From Pseudidiomarina atlantica (GTDB taxonomy: Bacteria; Pseudomonadota; Gammaproteobacteria; Enterobacterales; Alteromonadaceae): a stretch of 64,000 nucleotides of DNA. The notes below the pieces were generated by a model, which saw only the letters and a list, made by a program, of their open reading frames with translations, did no database searches and was not told the DNA's origin. Positions 44,505-55,221 of the stretch are shown here, piece after piece; position 1 is the first letter of the stretch; each line of letters starts with the position of its first letter. The translations under genes were made by a program, and so were the position numbers. Location: NCBI RefSeq assembly GCF_000753735.1, contig NZ_JPIN01000007.1, forward strand, positions 1 to 64,000, in the 5' to 3' direction.

Positions 44505-45641
44505 TCACTTCAGTAATTGTTCGATAGTGGCTCTAAGCTTAGCCCCTCGCCAACTTGCGAACAAGTCTGGCGGCGGTAATTCGGCCCGAATGTGCGATGG
44601 AATCTGGCGACACCAATGAATGACATCGTTCATTTGGCGCCGTGAAGCGACCATAGCGACATCAATACCGAGTTCGTTCGCCGTTTGCTGGGCCAGCTCT
44701 TTGATGGCTTGAAAATCTTTTTTATAACTCGGGATGTCCGTGATCCGCCGCAAGCGCAAGCCTAAATCACCCGCAGCCTGCCCCCGTTTGATGGCATTAA
44801 GCATCGCATCTGCATTGTAACGCACGGTGACCGGCGACAGGTCTTTTATGCCTTGCAACTGCTGTTTATTACTTGGCATGCGGCGCGCAATTTCAAGTAA
44901 TGAATGGTCTTTAGCAATAAAGCCCAATGGCAAATCGGCACTGCGTGCGCGGTGTTGACGCCACGCACACAACTCACGTAATACGCGTAATTGCTCAGCA
45001 TTGCATTGCCACGCATTGCCGAAGTAGAGAAACTGCCATTCGTCAGGAACTTGCTGCGCACGTTTGTGCGCCTGCCATGCTGACTCTGCCAGAATCAAGT
45101 CGAGTTTGCCGCTTTGCTCGGCTTCAGCATACAACTCTGGATAAATTTTCTCGAGGTAAAAGACGTCCGCAGCGGCGTATTCAAGCTGTGCTTCTGCTAG
45201 CGGTCGTTGCATCCAGTCGGTGCGCGATTGTGATTTATCGAGTTCAACCCCTAAACGTGCTTGCACCAACGCCGCATAGCCGAGCGTTTCGCCAGTGCCA
45301 AGCATCGCTGCGGCCACCTGCGTGTCGAACAACGCGGTCGGTAAACAGCCCATGTGCTGATGTAAGATCTCGTAATCTTCACCGCCGGCATGAATCACCA
45401 TGATATGGTTTTCATCAGCGAACAGGTCCCACAGCGGCTGCAGCGCACTCTCGCTGACTTCGACAGGATCAATCAGTACGGTTTGCGTACCCGCTTGCAC
45501 TTGGATCAAACCAAGCTTGGCATAAAACGTGCGGGTGCGAACAAATTCAGTATCGACGGCAAGAAATTTAGCCGCCTGCGCCTGCTGACAGAAATCTGCA
45601 AGCGCAGCGGCGGTAGTTACCAATTGATAAGCAATGGTCAC
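44505..45641 (-). CDS. rnd: Ribonuclease D
   Basis: This 378-residue 3'-5' exoribonuclease acts in tRNA maturation. The DEDDy residues lie in [24 protein letters not shown] and YAAADVFYL, followed by HRDC domains. It is coupled to fadD by an ATGA overlap. Confidence 0.94.
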   Translation of the reverse strand: MTIAYQLVTTAAALADFCQQAQAAKFLAVDTEFVRTRTFYAKLGLIQVQAGTQTVLIDPVEVSESALQPLWDLFADENHIMVIHAGGEDYEILHQHMGCLPTALFDTQVAAAMLGTGETLGYAALVQARLGVELDKSQSRTDWMQRPLAEAQLEYAAADVFYLEKIYPELYAEAEQSGKLDLILAESAWQAHKRAQQVPDEWQFLYFGNAWQCNAEQLRVLRELCAWRQHRARSADLPLGFIAKDHSLLEIARRMPSNKQQLQGIKDLSPVTVRYNADAMLNAIKRGQAAGDLGLRLRRITDIPSYKKDFQAIKELAQQTANELGIDVAMVASRRQMNDVIHWCRQIPSHIRAELPPPDLFASWRGAKLRATIEQLLK

Positions 45642-47344
45642 GATGTTTGTTTCGCCTTTGCCTCTTCTTCATCGCGTAATTCGCGACGGAGAATTTTACC
45701 AACATTGGTTTTCGGCAGTTCTTTGCGGAACTCGACAAATTTAGGTACTTTATAGCCGGTGAGGTTTTCGCGCGCAAAATCAATAAGTTCACGTTCAGTG
45801 AGAGAGTCATCTTTACGCACTACGAAAATCTTCACTGCTTCGCCAGAAGAGTCGTGCGGGACACCCACAGCTGCGACTTCCAACACCTTTTCGTGCTCGG
45901 CGATAACATCTTCGATTTCGTTCGGGTAAACGTTAAACCCAGAGACCAAAATCATGTCTTTTTTACGGTCAACGATTTTAAAGAAGCCCTGCTCGTCCAT
46001 GAGACCGATGTCACCGGTCATAAACCATTCACCACGCATGACTTTCTCGGTTTCTTCTGGGCGATTGAGATAACCGACCATTACCTGCGGGCCTCGCACT
46101 TGCAGTTCGCCGACCTCACCTTGCGCAACTTCTTCACCGGTATCGCTGTCGACCACGCGAACGTCGGTCGAGGGTAACGGAATACCGATAGTGCCGTTGT
46201 AATGCTCAATATCTGTCGGATTTACCGTAACTACTGGTGAACACTCGGTTAAACCGTAGCCTTCGAGCAAACGCGACTTGGTTGCGCGTTCCCAGCGCTC
46301 AGCGACGGCTTTTTGCACGGCCATGCCGCCACCCATTGCGATTTTCAGATGAGAAAAATCAAGATCTTTAAAGCCTTCGGTGTTCAACAAACCATTAAAC
46401 AGGGTGTTGACGCCAGAAATCATCGAGAACGGATGCTTGGACAACTCTTTAACGAAGCCCGGCATATCGCGTGGATTGGTGATCAGAATGTTCTTGCCAC
46501 CGTGCTTCATAAAGGTCAGGCAGTTCACCGTTAGCGCGAAAATGTGATAGAGCGGCAACGCCGTGATGATAGTTTCCTCACCGTCATTCACCAAGGGGGC
46601 GAATACGGCAGAGCATTGCTCTAAGTTCGCGACCATATTACGGTGCGATAACATCGCGCCTTTCGCCAAGCCAGTGGTGCCACCGGTGTATTGCAAGAAC
46701 GCCAGATCATCGCCGCTCATTTCAGGACGGGTGTACTTCTGTTTGGCGCCCTTGGCTAAAGCATCGTTGAACTGTACGGTGTTCGCCAAACGATAGCTCG
46801 GCACCATGCGCTTCACATACTTCACTACGAAATTGACGATCCAACGCTTCGGCGCTGGCAGTAAATCGCCAATGCTGGTCAAAATGACGTGCGGTAAATC
46901 TAAATCATCAATGACTTTTTCGAGCGTGTGGGCAAAATTATCAAGAATGACAATACCTTTACACTTGGCGTCGCTTAGCTGATGCTTGAGCTCGCGCGGC
47001 GTATACAGTGGATTCACATTCACCACTGTCATTCCAGCGCGCAGAATACCAAACAGTGCGACTGGATATTGCAGCAAGTTAGGCATCATGACCGCAACTG
47101 CGTCACCTTTCTTCAGGCCTTTGCCTTGCAGGTACGCAGCAAACTTTTTTGTTTCGGCATCGAGCTCGTGAAAGGACATTTCATGATCCATATTCACATA
47201 AGCTGTGCGGTCACCGTAGGCTTCAATACTCTGTTCGAAAATGTCGACCACTGAATTAAAGTGGTTTGGGTCAATCGTTTCTGGGACCCCAGCTGGATAT
47301 CGTTTTAACCAGATTCTTTCCACGCTCTCGTGCTCCTGATTCAT
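45638..47344 (-). CDS. fadD: Long-chain fatty acid-CoA ligase
   Basis: This enzyme of about 568 residues activates fatty acids with ATP and CoA at the inner membrane. The AMP motif [13 protein letters not shown], the [10 protein letters not shown] region and the [21 protein letters not shown] segment (in part) are close to E. coli FadD. ATG 47344 ([12 protein letters not shown]) is chosen because similarity begins just after it; the frame is open 40 codons further, into the upstream gene. A likely FadR target, but no FadR site was found. Confidence 0.94.
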   Translation of the reverse strand: MNQEHESVERIWLKRYPAGVPETIDPNHFNSVVDIFEQSIEAYGDRTAYVNMDHEMSFHELDAETKKFAAYLQGKGLKKGDAVAVMMPNLLQYPVALFGILRAGMTVVNVNPLYTPRELKHQLSDAKCKGIVILDNFAHTLEKVIDDLDLPHVILTSIGDLLPAPKRWIVNFVVKYVKRMVPSYRLANTVQFNDALAKGAKQKYTRPEMSGDDLAFLQYTGGTTGLAKGAMLSHRNMVANLEQCSAVFAPLVNDGEETIITALPLYHIFALTVNCLTFMKHGGKNILITNPRDMPGFVKELSKHPFSMISGVNTLFNGLLNTEGFKDLDFSHLKIAMGGGMAVQKAVAERWERATKSRLLEGYGLTECSPVVTVNPTDIEHYNGTIGIPLPSTDVRVVDSDTGEEVAQGEVGELQVRGPQVMVGYLNRPEETEKVMRGEWFMTGDIGLMDEQGFFKIVDRKKDMILVSGFNVYPNEIEDVIAEHEKVLEVAAVGVPHDSSGEAVKIFVVRKDDSLTERELIDFARENLTGYKVPKFVEFRKELPKTNVGKILRRELRDEEEAKAKQTS

Positions 47345-47384
47345 GTTCTTTTGCGGTAAGTTTCGCATATCCGACCAGTTTAAA

Positions 47385-48290
47385 CTAGCGTTTTGCCGTT
47401 GCCAACAGGTCGCGAACATGCCGCCAAATCGCCTCAGGTTGCTCCATATGGACGTGATGCCCACCTGTCACTTCGGCGATTTGCAACTGTGGCACGCAAG
47501 TTTGCCATTGTGCTAAGCCTTGCTCTAATTGCTTACGATGGCCATGACTGCCGAGGATCAGCTGCATCGGGCAAGCGATTGCTTGCAGAATTGCACTCAC
47601 TTGTTCGGTGCTCATTCGCAGTGGCGACTTGGTACGTAATTGGCCATCGGCACGAAACCGGAAATCATTTTCAGCTAACTGTTCAATGCCGCGCTGGACC
47701 AGCAATGCGGCGAGCGGCTCGGAAAAATCGCCAGCCTGCAAACGCGCTTGTACGGCTGTCGCTAAATCTAGGTAGTGTGGGCGTCGCTTTTGTTGCTGTA
47801 ACGAGCGACTTTTGAAACTTTGGCGCAAGTCCTCAAGGATTTTTTCCGCTGGACTCGTCAACAAACCAAAGGCTTCGATGATGGTTAAGGATAGCACTAA
47901 ATCGGGCCTCACCCCTGCCAATAAGTTGGCGGCGTAGCCGCCCATCGAGTGGCCTATGACGTGAATCGAATGCCACTGCTGTCGTTCAGTCAATTGCACT
48001 AGGTCATACACGTAATCTAAAAATGGATAGTAGTTACCGGTAGGTCGATGGTCTGAATGTCCATGTCCGGCCCAATCAAGCGCGATGAGTTGGTAGTTCT
48101 GTGCAGCAGAACTTGCTAAAAAGTGTTCTGCCAGTGGTACGAAGCTATTGGCATTATCGAGCCAGCCATGTAACGCCAGAATCACCGTACCGTTAGGGTC
48201 GCCCCAGCGCAAACCTGCTAAAGAACCCCAGTTGAGTTGAAATGAAACAGGCTCAGCCGAAAGCTGAGCCTGTTGAAAGTGATCAGTCAT
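47385..48290 (-). CDS. Alpha/beta hydrolase
   Basis: This 301-residue cytoplasmic protein has the oxyanion strand [11 protein letters not shown], the nucleophile elbow [11 protein letters not shown] (Ser near 115), and a C-terminal His in [11 protein letters not shown]. It resembles MhpC-type hydrolases; substrate unknown. Codons 5-14 form a perfect 12-bp stem-loop in the RNA, and no other start codon lies downstream near. Confidence 0.85.
   Translation of the reverse strand: MTDHFQQAQLSAEPVSFQLNWGSLAGLRWGDPNGTVILALHGWLDNANSFVPLAEHFLASSAAQNYQLIALDWAGHGHSDHRPTGNYYPFLDYVYDLVQLTERQQWHSIHVIGHSMGGYAANLLAGVRPDLVLSLTIIEAFGLLTSPAEKILEDLRQSFKSRSLQQQKRRPHYLDLATAVQARLQAGDFSEPLAALLVQRGIEQLAENDFRFRADGQLRTKSPLRMSTEQVSAILQAIACPMQLILGSHGHRKQLEQGLAQWQTCVPQLQIAEVTGGHHVHMEQPEAIWRHVRDLLATAKR
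48246..48274 (-). promoter_or_regulatory. Stem-loop at the start of the hydrolase gene
   Basis: AACAGGCTCAGC and GCTGAGCCTGTT form a perfect 12-bp stem with loop of 5, inside the coding region and 17 bases after the start codon. No T tract follows. It could slow translation initiation or attenuate read-through from slp. Confidence 0.6.
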
Positions 48291-48302
48291 CGTTATCCGT
48301 CT

Positions 48303-48875
48303 TTAATTGTTGTCACCACCGCTCTTTTGACTACCGCCATTGGTGCGGACTGGCACTGGGTAGTAAATGCGATAAGGCTGTGAATACCAGTAATGACGAT
48401 ACCATAATGAGCTGTAATCGACTTCAGCGGTATTCTGCTGACGCTCTTTCCATAAGTAACGACCGCTGGCATTCAGCGTTGGAAACAGATAACGGTACTC
48501 GTCAATCTTATCTTCAACGGGTGCGCCGATGGTTCCACTAAAGGTGACGCTGCGACCTTTCTCGTAGACCATAGGATCGACAAAACCGTCAATTATTGCA
48601 CGAAAACGACCGTCACTATTATCGGTTACCACTGGGCGACCGTAAGAATTGAGTGCATAGTTGACCACTTCAATCACCGTACCGTCGTCGCTATTGCTTA
48701 CCTCGGCAATAACACCGCCCCAACGTGCCGGACGCCCCTCTGCTTGCGCAGGATTATCTAACGCCGTGGTGTAGGTCACTAAATTGTCTTCGTTGGCCAC
48801 CGCCAGTTCGTCAGGAATCGTTGAACAAGCGCCTAACGACAAAGTTGCGGCGGCAATAAACCAATACTTCAACAT
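48303..48875 (-). CDS. Slp-family outer membrane lipoprotein
   Basis: This 190-residue protein has signal MLKYWFIAAATLSLGAC with lipobox LGAC (Cys17) and the Slp domain (ARWGGVIAEVSNSDDGTVIEV, DPMVYEKGRSVTF). E. coli YeaY and Slp are relatives; yeaY occupies the same place beside tsaB and fadD. Function in starvation or acid stress is only known for Slp. Confidence 0.88.
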   Translation of the reverse strand: MLKYWFIAAATLSLGACSTIPDELAVANEDNLVTYTTALDNPAQAEGRPARWGGVIAEVSNSDDGTVIEVVNYALNSYGRPVVTDNSDGRFRAIIDGFVDPMVYEKGRSVTFSGTIGAPVEDKIDEYRYLFPTLNASGRYLWKERQQNTAEVDYSSLWYRHYWYSQPYRIYYPVPVRTNGGSQKSGGDNN

Positions 48876-48909
48876 AAACTTCTCCTTTTAAACGCTGACG
48901 GGGAGCCGA

Positions 48910-49593
48910 CTAGCGTCCCGGTAATTTTTGCCAGGTGACTTCATTACGGACGTACAGCGGTTCAAGCTCTTCCGCTGGTACTGGCTGTGTCTGTGCTGCC
49001 AACAGCAACATGTCTTCTGCCAGCGGCAAAGTAACATCCTCTAATACGTTGACCGTGCGATTCGGATCCAGTTCAGCAGCGTACGCTTGCCAACCGGTTC
49101 CAGCCCCCACTAACGCACCTTGAGGCCACCAAGCTGCTTGGCTCAAATCGCTTAGAGCGGCCATTTGCGGAGCCACCAATTCCGTGACCCCAGTCGCGGT
49201 GACCGCGTAGCAAGCCAGATAAACCTCTTGCATCCGCGCATCGATGGCACTGACAACCGTTGCTGCGCCGTGTTTGCGCGCGACTTGTTGTGCTAGAGCC
49301 GCTAATGTACAGACGGGATACACCGGTAAAGTGTGACTAAAGGCCAACCCTTGTGCGACAGAAACGCCAATACGGACCCCAGTAAAGCTGCCAGGTCCAT
49401 AACCACAAACGATGCCATCCACCTGTTCCAGTCCAATCCCAGCCTCGCTCAGAACTTCGGTGACAAAGCCAAGAATTTTCTGCGAATGTTCACGCGGTGC
49501 GAGTGTGCTGCGCGTGTAAATTTTGCCTTGATAGCGCAAGGCTACCGAGCATTGTTCTGTGGCGGTATCAATCGCGAGTAAGACGTCGCTCAT
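48910..49593 (-). CDS. tsaB: tRNA threonylcarbamoyladenosine biosynthesis protein TsaB
   Basis: This 227-residue protein has the ASKHA fold of TsaB (LAIDTATEQCSVAL, CGYGPGSFTGVRIG, SAIDARMQEVY). It forms the t6A complex with TsaD and TsaE, not encoded here. Its start overlaps the yoaA stop by 4 bases. Confidence 0.94.
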   Translation of the reverse strand: MSDVLLAIDTATEQCSVALRYQGKIYTRSTLAPREHSQKILGFVTEVLSEAGIGLEQVDGIVCGYGPGSFTGVRIGVSVAQGLAFSHTLPVYPVCTLAALAQQVARKHGAATVVSAIDARMQEVYLACYAVTATGVTELVAPQMAALSDLSQAAWWPQGALVGAGTGWQAYAAELDPNRTVNVLEDVTLPLAEDMLLLAAQTQPVPAEELEPLYVRNEVTWQKLPGR

Positions 49594-51521
49594 GCCGTCG
49601 CTTCTCCATTAATCGTGCGTAAAAAATCAAGTGCTTGCTGCAAGTCGCGAGTGCGCTTCAAAGGTGGCAAACTACCAACAAACAGCTTGCCATACGGCCT
49701 TGTCACTATGCGTTGATCACAAACAATTAACACACCGCGATCGCTGCGGTCGCGAATCAATCGACCTGCTCCTTGCTTCAAGGCAATAATCGCTGGTGGT
49801 AATTGTACCTGACTGAACGGGTCTGCTCCACGCAAACGACAGTCTTCAATACGCGCTTGCAACAAAGGATCGTCGGGGGCGCCAAATGGCAGTTTGTCGA
49901 TGATGACACAGGTCAGCGCTTGTCCACGCACATCAACGCCTTCCCAAAACGAGGCTGTGCCAAGCAACACTGCGTTGCCCGCGGCGATAAAGTCTGCCAA
50001 TAATTCGCGCTTATTTACCGTACCCTGCACAAACATTGGCCGATCAGTGACCTGCGCGAGGCGCTCCGCCACCAGTTGCAGCATGCGGTGACTGGTAAAT
50101 AATACAAAGGTGCCGCCGTTCGGGTTCGCATCGAGCACCTGGGTGGTGATATCGAGCAACGCATCCAACATTTCCCGTTGATGCGGTTGCGGTAAAAACC
50201 TTGGCACACAGAGCATGCCTTGTTCGGCAAAGGCAAACGGGCTGGGCAAACACAAGGTTTGCGCCTGCTGAATACCGAGCAGCCGCGTAAAGTGTTTAAA
50301 ATCTTCGTTAATCGCTAGGGTGGCCGAGGTAAAAATCCAACTGGCATCTGACTTGGCCACGAAGCCGCCAAACTTATCCGCTACTTGCAAGGGGGTCTGA
50401 TGCAGCACTACATGACGTGGCGTCGTTTCATACCAAAAGCTGTAACCGGTGCGTTCGGTCTGCTGTAGCCAGTGCCAAGTGTGAATGAACTCCACACAAC
50501 GCTCATAGCAAGCATCCAGATCTTGGTTGCGGCCAATCGCAGTTTTCATCACATCGCGAAAAAACTCTAAGCTTTCGGTCACCATCCGTGCCGCTTCGAT
50601 GACATTGTCCTGCTGCTGAAACTGGCGCCAATTGCCGCGCTGGGGATCCGCCGGAAAGACAAGGCGCCAATCGCGCAGGCTGGTCAATAGTTTGTCGGCT
50701 GCTTTGTCGAGTTGCCGCAGGTCCTTGACTTCGGTCAGGTACAGCACCTTCGCCTCTTGCGCGAGTTCTTGTAATTGCCGACTGCCGATAGCTTCACCAA
50801 AATACTGGCTGGCAATATCCGGCAACTGGTGTGCCTCATCGAAAACCAAGGCATCAGCGGTCGGAATGAGTTCGCCAAAGCCTACGTCTTTAAGTGCCAT
50901 ATCGGCAAAGAACAGATGATGATTCACCACCACAATATCGGCTTCAAGTGCCCGTTTGCGTGCCTTCACTAGATAACAATCTTCATAAACCGGGCAGTCG
51001 CGACCTAAACAATTATCTACCGTACTGGTGACGTGCGGCAGCACTTCGGCATCTTCGGGGAGCTGTGCTAAACCAGCAACATCGCCATCTTCGGTGCGTA
51101 GCGACCAACGTTTGACTTCAACCAGTTGCTTTTGCACAGTTTTCGAGAGCTCTGCGGCATGAGCGGAATTCTGTTGTAAACGATGAATACACAGATAGTT
51201 ACTGCGCCCTTTCAACAAGGTGACTTGCTTGTGCGGTGCTACGGCATCACGCAACGCCGGCAAATCACGATGGAACAACTGCTCTTGCAATGCTTTGGTA
51301 CCGGTGGAAATCATCGCACTGCCTTTACTTAGCAGAATCGGTACCAAATACGCGTAGGTTTTACCGGTGCCAGTTTCCGCTTCAACCACTAATTGCCCTT
51401 TGCTTTTCAGAGTGGTGGCGATGGCTTCGGCCATCTCAGTTTGCGCAGGTCGTGGTGAGAAACCGGGCAATGCTTGCGCTAAGGCACTATCGGGCTGGAA
51501 ATGTTTACTGATCGCTGTCAT
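49590..51521 (-). CDS. yoaA: ATP-dependent helicase YoaA (DinG/XPD family)
   Basis: This 643-residue helicase has Walker A EAETGTGKT, the DEAH box VFDEAHQLPD, and the four Cys of an XPD-type 4Fe-4S cluster (SNYLCIHRL, then NCLGRDCPVYEDC). In E. coli YoaA binds the HolC clamp-loader subunit and helps repair blocked forks. First gene of the yoaA-tsaB-slp-hydrolase-fadD-rnd-ycgL operon. Confidence 0.92.
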   Translation of the reverse strand: MTAISKHFQPDSALAQALPGFSPRPAQTEMAEAIATTLKSKGQLVVEAETGTGKTYAYLVPILLSKGSAMISTGTKALQEQLFHRDLPALRDAVAPHKQVTLLKGRSNYLCIHRLQQNSAHAAELSKTVQKQLVEVKRWSLRTEDGDVAGLAQLPEDAEVLPHVTSTVDNCLGRDCPVYEDCYLVKARKRALEADIVVVNHHLFFADMALKDVGFGELIPTADALVFDEAHQLPDIASQYFGEAIGSRQLQELAQEAKVLYLTEVKDLRQLDKAADKLLTSLRDWRLVFPADPQRGNWRQFQQQDNVIEAARMVTESLEFFRDVMKTAIGRNQDLDACYERCVEFIHTWHWLQQTERTGYSFWYETTPRHVVLHQTPLQVADKFGGFVAKSDASWIFTSATLAINEDFKHFTRLLGIQQAQTLCLPSPFAFAEQGMLCVPRFLPQPHQREMLDALLDITTQVLDANPNGGTFVLFTSHRMLQLVAERLAQVTDRPMFVQGTVNKRELLADFIAAGNAVLLGTASFWEGVDVRGQALTCVIIDKLPFGAPDDPLLQARIEDCRLRGADPFSQVQLPPAIIALKQGAGRLIRDRSDRGVLIVCDQRIVTRPYGKLFVGSLPPLKRTRDLQQALDFLRTINGEATA

Positions 51522-51677
51522 GCTGCGGGAAAATTTGAATTGAACTTTATCAGCAAGCCTACCGTAAAAGTGCCGAACAAGCTATGTAGAGTTGTAGGCG
51601 CAACATTGCCGTTGCAGCAGGCTACGCAACTATACAAGTTGCCATACAAGAAATGGCAAAAACCTAATTTTTAAGGG

Positions 51678-51706
51678 TTGCAAGAGCAGTCTGTAATTTA
51701 TACAAT
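51678..51706 (+). promoter_or_regulatory. Promoter of the his operon
   Basis: TTGCAA (51678-51683) and TACAAT (51701-51706) are separated by 17 bases, about 30 bases before the leader peptide. Confidence 0.75.
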
Positions 51707-51735
51707 CTCTAACAACTGAAACACAAGGAATGATT

Positions 51736-51783
51736 ATGCGCACAACAATTTGGCATCACCATCACCGTTTACACCGACGTTAG
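51736..51783 (+). CDS. hisL: his operon leader peptide
   Basis: ATG at 51736 opens a 15-residue peptide, MRTTIWHHHHRLHRR, with four His codons in a row and a fifth two codons later. AAGGA precedes it by 7 bases. Slow translation at low charged tRNA-His should stall the ribosome and favour the antiterminator. Confidence 0.93.
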   Translation: MRTTIWHHHHRLHRR

Positions 51784-51870
51784 CCAAGCTGTATGCGCTG
51801 GAGGCTAACACGTTGATGGTTGCCTTCACCATTTCAAGAACCCCGAGAGGCAACCTTTCGGGGTTTTTTT
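51780..51870 (+). terminator. his attenuator with antiterminator
   Basis: TTAGCC (51780-51785) can pair with GGCTAA (51803-51808). GGTTGCCT (51818-51825) is the exact complement of AGGCAACC (51848-51855), the antiterminator. The latter bases otherwise lie inside the terminator hairpin CCCCGA...TCGGGG (51841-51863), followed by seven T. The three structures are mutually exclusive in the usual way. Confidence 0.9.
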
Positions 51871-51889
51871 ATAGGAGTTTAAAAAGATT

Positions 51890-52798
51890 ATGGTTGTCGA
51901 TACTTCAAGCAAACGTTTAACAATTGCGATTCAAAAATCAGGACGTTTAAGTAAAGAATCACTTAGCTTGCTACAAGCCTGTGGGGTCAAATTCAACTTG
52001 CACGAAGCACGCTTGCTGGCGCACAGCAGCAACCAACCGATCGATTTACTTCGCGTGCGTGACGATGACATTCCGGGTTTGGTCATGGATGGCGTTGTCG
52101 ACCTTGGTATCATCGGTGAAAACGTACTCGAAGAAGTGCGTTTAGAGCGTGTCGCGACCAAATTACCAGCCGCTGTGAAACGTTTACGTTCATTAGACTT
52201 TGGTGGTTGTCGTCTGTCATTGGCGGTGCCAAAAGAAGACAGCTACAACGGCGTGCAGGATCTCGAAGGTAAGCGCATTGCCACCACTTATCCGTACTTG
52301 CTGCAAGATTACCTGCAAAAGCAAGGCGTTAATGCCAGCACCGCTATTTTAACCGGCAGCGTTGAAGTGGCACCGCGTGCCGGTCTAGCCGATGCAGTAT
52401 GTGATTTGGTTTCCACCGGCGCCACCCTAGAAGCCAACGGCTTGGTCGAAAAAGAAGTGATTTTCACCAGCCAAGCGCAAATCATTCAGCGCCCAGAGCC
52501 ACTTAATGCAGCCAAGCAAGCGATGGTCGACCAATTGTTGCCACGGCTTGATGGCGTACAAATGGCGCGGGAAAGCAAATACATCATGTTACACGCTCCG
52601 CGCGCTGCGCTTGAGCAAGTCGTGGCCTTGTTGCCGGGTGCCGAAGATCCGACAATTCTACCGCTAACCCACACTGACAAATTGGTCGCCGTACACGTGG
52701 TGAGCACCGAAACGTTGTTTTGGGAAACCATGGAAGAGTTAAAAGCCGTTGGCTGTAGCTCAATTCTGGTACTGCCGATTGAAAAAATGCTGGGGTAA
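51890..52798 (+). CDS. hisG: ATP phosphoribosyltransferase, long form
   Basis: HisG makes phosphoribosyl-ATP, the first step of histidine synthesis. At 302 residues it is the long form with its own C-terminal regulatory ACT-like domain (about 225-302), so HisZ is not needed. [11 protein letters not shown] and the PRPP loop [14 protein letters not shown] are typical. Feedback inhibition by histidine is expected. Confidence 0.96.
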   Translation: MVVDTSSKRLTIAIQKSGRLSKESLSLLQACGVKFNLHEARLLAHSSNQPIDLLRVRDDDIPGLVMDGVVDLGIIGENVLEEVRLERVATKLPAAVKRLRSLDFGGCRLSLAVPKEDSYNGVQDLEGKRIATTYPYLLQDYLQKQGVNASTAILTGSVEVAPRAGLADAVCDLVSTGATLEANGLVEKEVIFTSQAQIIQRPEPLNAAKQAMVDQLLPRLDGVQMARESKYIMLHAPRAALEQVVALLPGAEDPTILPLTHTDKLVAVHVVSTETLFWETMEELKAVGCSSILVLPIEKMLG

Positions 52799-52801
52799 GT
52801 C

Positions 52802-54127
52802 ATGAGCGATACAACATTGAACCTCGCTGAGCGTTGCTTTGTTTGGTCTGAACTCGATACTGCACAACAACAAGCACTATTGCAGCGGCCGACCCAAAAG
52901 GTCTCGGCGGCGTTAACGCAAAGCGTCAATGAAATTGTCGAAAGTGTGCGCCAGCAAGGCGATGCCGCTGTGCTTCGCTTAACGCAAAAATTCGATTGCC
53001 CAGATTTGACTGAGTTACGCTATCCGGCGGAACGCATCGCTGCACAAGTGCAACAGCTCGCACCGGAAACGAAAGCAGCCATTGATACCGCCTATGGCAC
53101 CATTCGCCGTTTCCACGAAGCGCAGCAACCACAAGCGATCAGCGTGGAAACAGCGCCGGGGATTGAATGCCAAATGCGCTATGCGCCGCTATCAGCGGTG
53201 GGTTTATATGTGCCGGGCGGTACCGCGGTATTGCCTTCGACGGCGCTTATGCTGGGCATCCCAGCGCAAATTGCCGGTTGTCAGCGAGTGGTTCTGGTAA
53301 GCCCGCCCGACGCCAACGGTGATCTCGCGCCCGCTATTTTATATGCTGCGCAAAAGTGCGGCATCACTGAGATCTATCGTTGCGGTGGTGCACAAGCAAT
53401 TGCTGCACTCGCCTACGGCACCGAATCGATTGCCAAGGTGAACAAAATTTTTGGTCCGGGCAATAGTTACGTTACCGCCGCCAAACAAATGGTCTCGCAA
53501 GACCCACAAGGTGCCGCTATTGATATGCCAGCCGGCCCTTCTGAGTTGCTGGTGATTGCCGATGCCGATGCCAACCCAGCTTTTGTCGCTGCAGATTTAT
53601 TATCACAAGCCGAACACGGCAGCGATTCACAAGTGGTGCTCTTGAGTCCCGCGGCAAGTCAAATCGAAGCGGTTAAAAATGAACTTTATCAGCAGCTAAG
53701 TTCCCTCTCGCGGGCTGACATAGCACGGCAGGCACTGGCCAATAGTGCTTTGATTGAGGTTGCGGATTTAGCTGAGGCTGTCGCTATCAGCCAAGATTAC
53801 GCGCCAGAACACTTGTCAGTACAAACCGCAAATGCCGACGCGCTTGCTGAGCAGCTAACTCACGCCGGTTCGTTATTTATTGGTCCGTACACACCAGAAT
53901 CGGGCGGCGACTATGCCACTGGCACTAATCACGTGCTGCCTACCTATGGTTTTGCCAACACGGTGAGTAGTTTGGGTCTGCTCGACTTCTATCGTCGTTA
54001 TACCAGTCAACGCGCGACTCGCGATGGCTTAGCCGGCCTAGCACAAGCAATTGTCGGTTTAGCCGAGGCGGAAGGCCTCGATGCCCACGCGCGTGCGGTC
54101 ACCATTCGTTTGGAGCAAGACATATGA
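52802..54127 (+). CDS. hisD: Histidinol dehydrogenase
   Basis: This 441-residue zinc enzyme makes the last two oxidations to histidine. AYGTESIAKVNKIFGPGNSYV and DMPAGPSELLVIAD are the signature, and zinc-ligand regions near SQAEHGSDSQ and APEHLSV are intact. It starts 3 bases after hisG. Confidence 0.96.
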   Translation: MSDTTLNLAERCFVWSELDTAQQQALLQRPTQKVSAALTQSVNEIVESVRQQGDAAVLRLTQKFDCPDLTELRYPAERIAAQVQQLAPETKAAIDTAYGTIRRFHEAQQPQAISVETAPGIECQMRYAPLSAVGLYVPGGTAVLPSTALMLGIPAQIAGCQRVVLVSPPDANGDLAPAILYAAQKCGITEIYRCGGAQAIAALAYGTESIAKVNKIFGPGNSYVTAAKQMVSQDPQGAAIDMPAGPSELLVIADADANPAFVAADLLSQAEHGSDSQVVLLSPAASQIEAVKNELYQQLSSLSRADIARQALANSALIEVADLAEAVAISQDYAPEHLSVQTANADALAEQLTHAGSLFIGPYTPESGGDYATGTNHVLPTYGFANTVSSLGLLDFYRRYTSQRATRDGLAGLAQAIVGLAEAEGLDAHARAVTIRLEQDI

Positions 54128-55221
54128 GTGCAGAATTCGTCAATAAACTGCAACGCCAGCACCTTGCCGAGCTGGTGCCATATCAGTCAGCACGACGCAG
54201 TATGAGCGGCGGCTCAACTTGGCTGAACGCCAATGAAGCCCCGCTAACACCGGCGTTTCCAGAAGCACCAGAGTGGAACCGTTATCCGAGTTTCCAAAAT
54301 GCGGCACTGAATCAGGCCTACGCCGACTACGCTGGGTTAAAGAGTGAGCAAGTTTTAAGTTGCCGTGGCAGCGATGAGGCTATTGACCTACTGATTCGAG
54401 CGTTCTGTGAACCGGTAAATGATGCCGTGATGATCACCACGCCAACTTATGGCATGTACGCTATTAGTGCCGCTACGCAAGGCGCTGCGGTTGCTGATTG
54501 TCCACTCATTGCCAGTGCGGACAACAGCTTACAACTAGACGTAGCGAGTATGCTGCAACGGCTGCGTGATCCGCAACAGCCGCGGGTCAAGCTTATCTTT
54601 GTTTGCAGCCCCTCAAACCCGCTTGGTAATTTAGTCGACAGCGGCGCACTTGAGCAATTGCTTGCAGGCGTGGGACAGCAGGCATTGGTCGTGCTTGACC
54701 AAGCCTACGTTGAGTTTATTGAACAAAGTTCTGCGCAAGTACAGATCAGTGATTGGCTGGCTCGCTATCCACAGCTAGTCGTATTGCGTACCCTATCTAA
54801 AGCTTTTGGTCTAGCTGGACTGCGCTGTGGCTTTGCCATCGGCCAGCCCGAGGTGATGGATATCTTGCGCAAAGTCATTGCGCCCTACCCGTTGCCAGAA
54901 CCAACCATTAGCGGTGCCACCGCAGCCCTTAGTGCTACGGGTATTCAGTCGATGCAGGCACAAGTTGCAGCTACCCTTGAACAACGCGCTCGTTTACTTG
55001 AGGTACTGCAAAACAAAGCGTGGGTGGAGAAAATCTGGCCCTCGGCCACTAATTTTGTGTTGATTTCAGTCGCCGATGCCCCTGCAATAGTGCAACAATG
55101 TCAGCAAGCAGGCGTGCTGATTCGTAATCAGTCGAGCCAACCGGGCCTCAGCCCTTGTGTTCGCATAAGTATCGGCAGTGCCGAAGAGATGGACCGATTA
55201 TTTGAGGTGTTACCCGCATGA
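54124..55221 (+). CDS. hisC: Histidinol-phosphate aminotransferase
   Basis: This 365-residue PLP enzyme has the substrate segment [17 protein letters not shown] (PLP Asp) and the lysine region [16 protein letters not shown]. It overlaps hisD and hisB by 4 bases each. Confidence 0.96.
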   Translation: MSAEFVNKLQRQHLAELVPYQSARRSMSGGSTWLNANEAPLTPAFPEAPEWNRYPSFQNAALNQAYADYAGLKSEQVLSCRGSDEAIDLLIRAFCEPVNDAVMITTPTYGMYAISAATQGAAVADCPLIASADNSLQLDVASMLQRLRDPQQPRVKLIFVCSPSNPLGNLVDSGALEQLLAGVGQQALVVLDQAYVEFIEQSSAQVQISDWLARYPQLVVLRTLSKAFGLAGLRCGFAIGQPEVMDILRKVIAPYPLPEPTISGATAALSATGIQSMQAQVAATLEQRARLLEVLQNKAWVEKIWPSATNFVLISVADAPAIVQQCQQAGVLIRNQSSQPGLSPCVRISIGSAEEMDRLFEVLPA

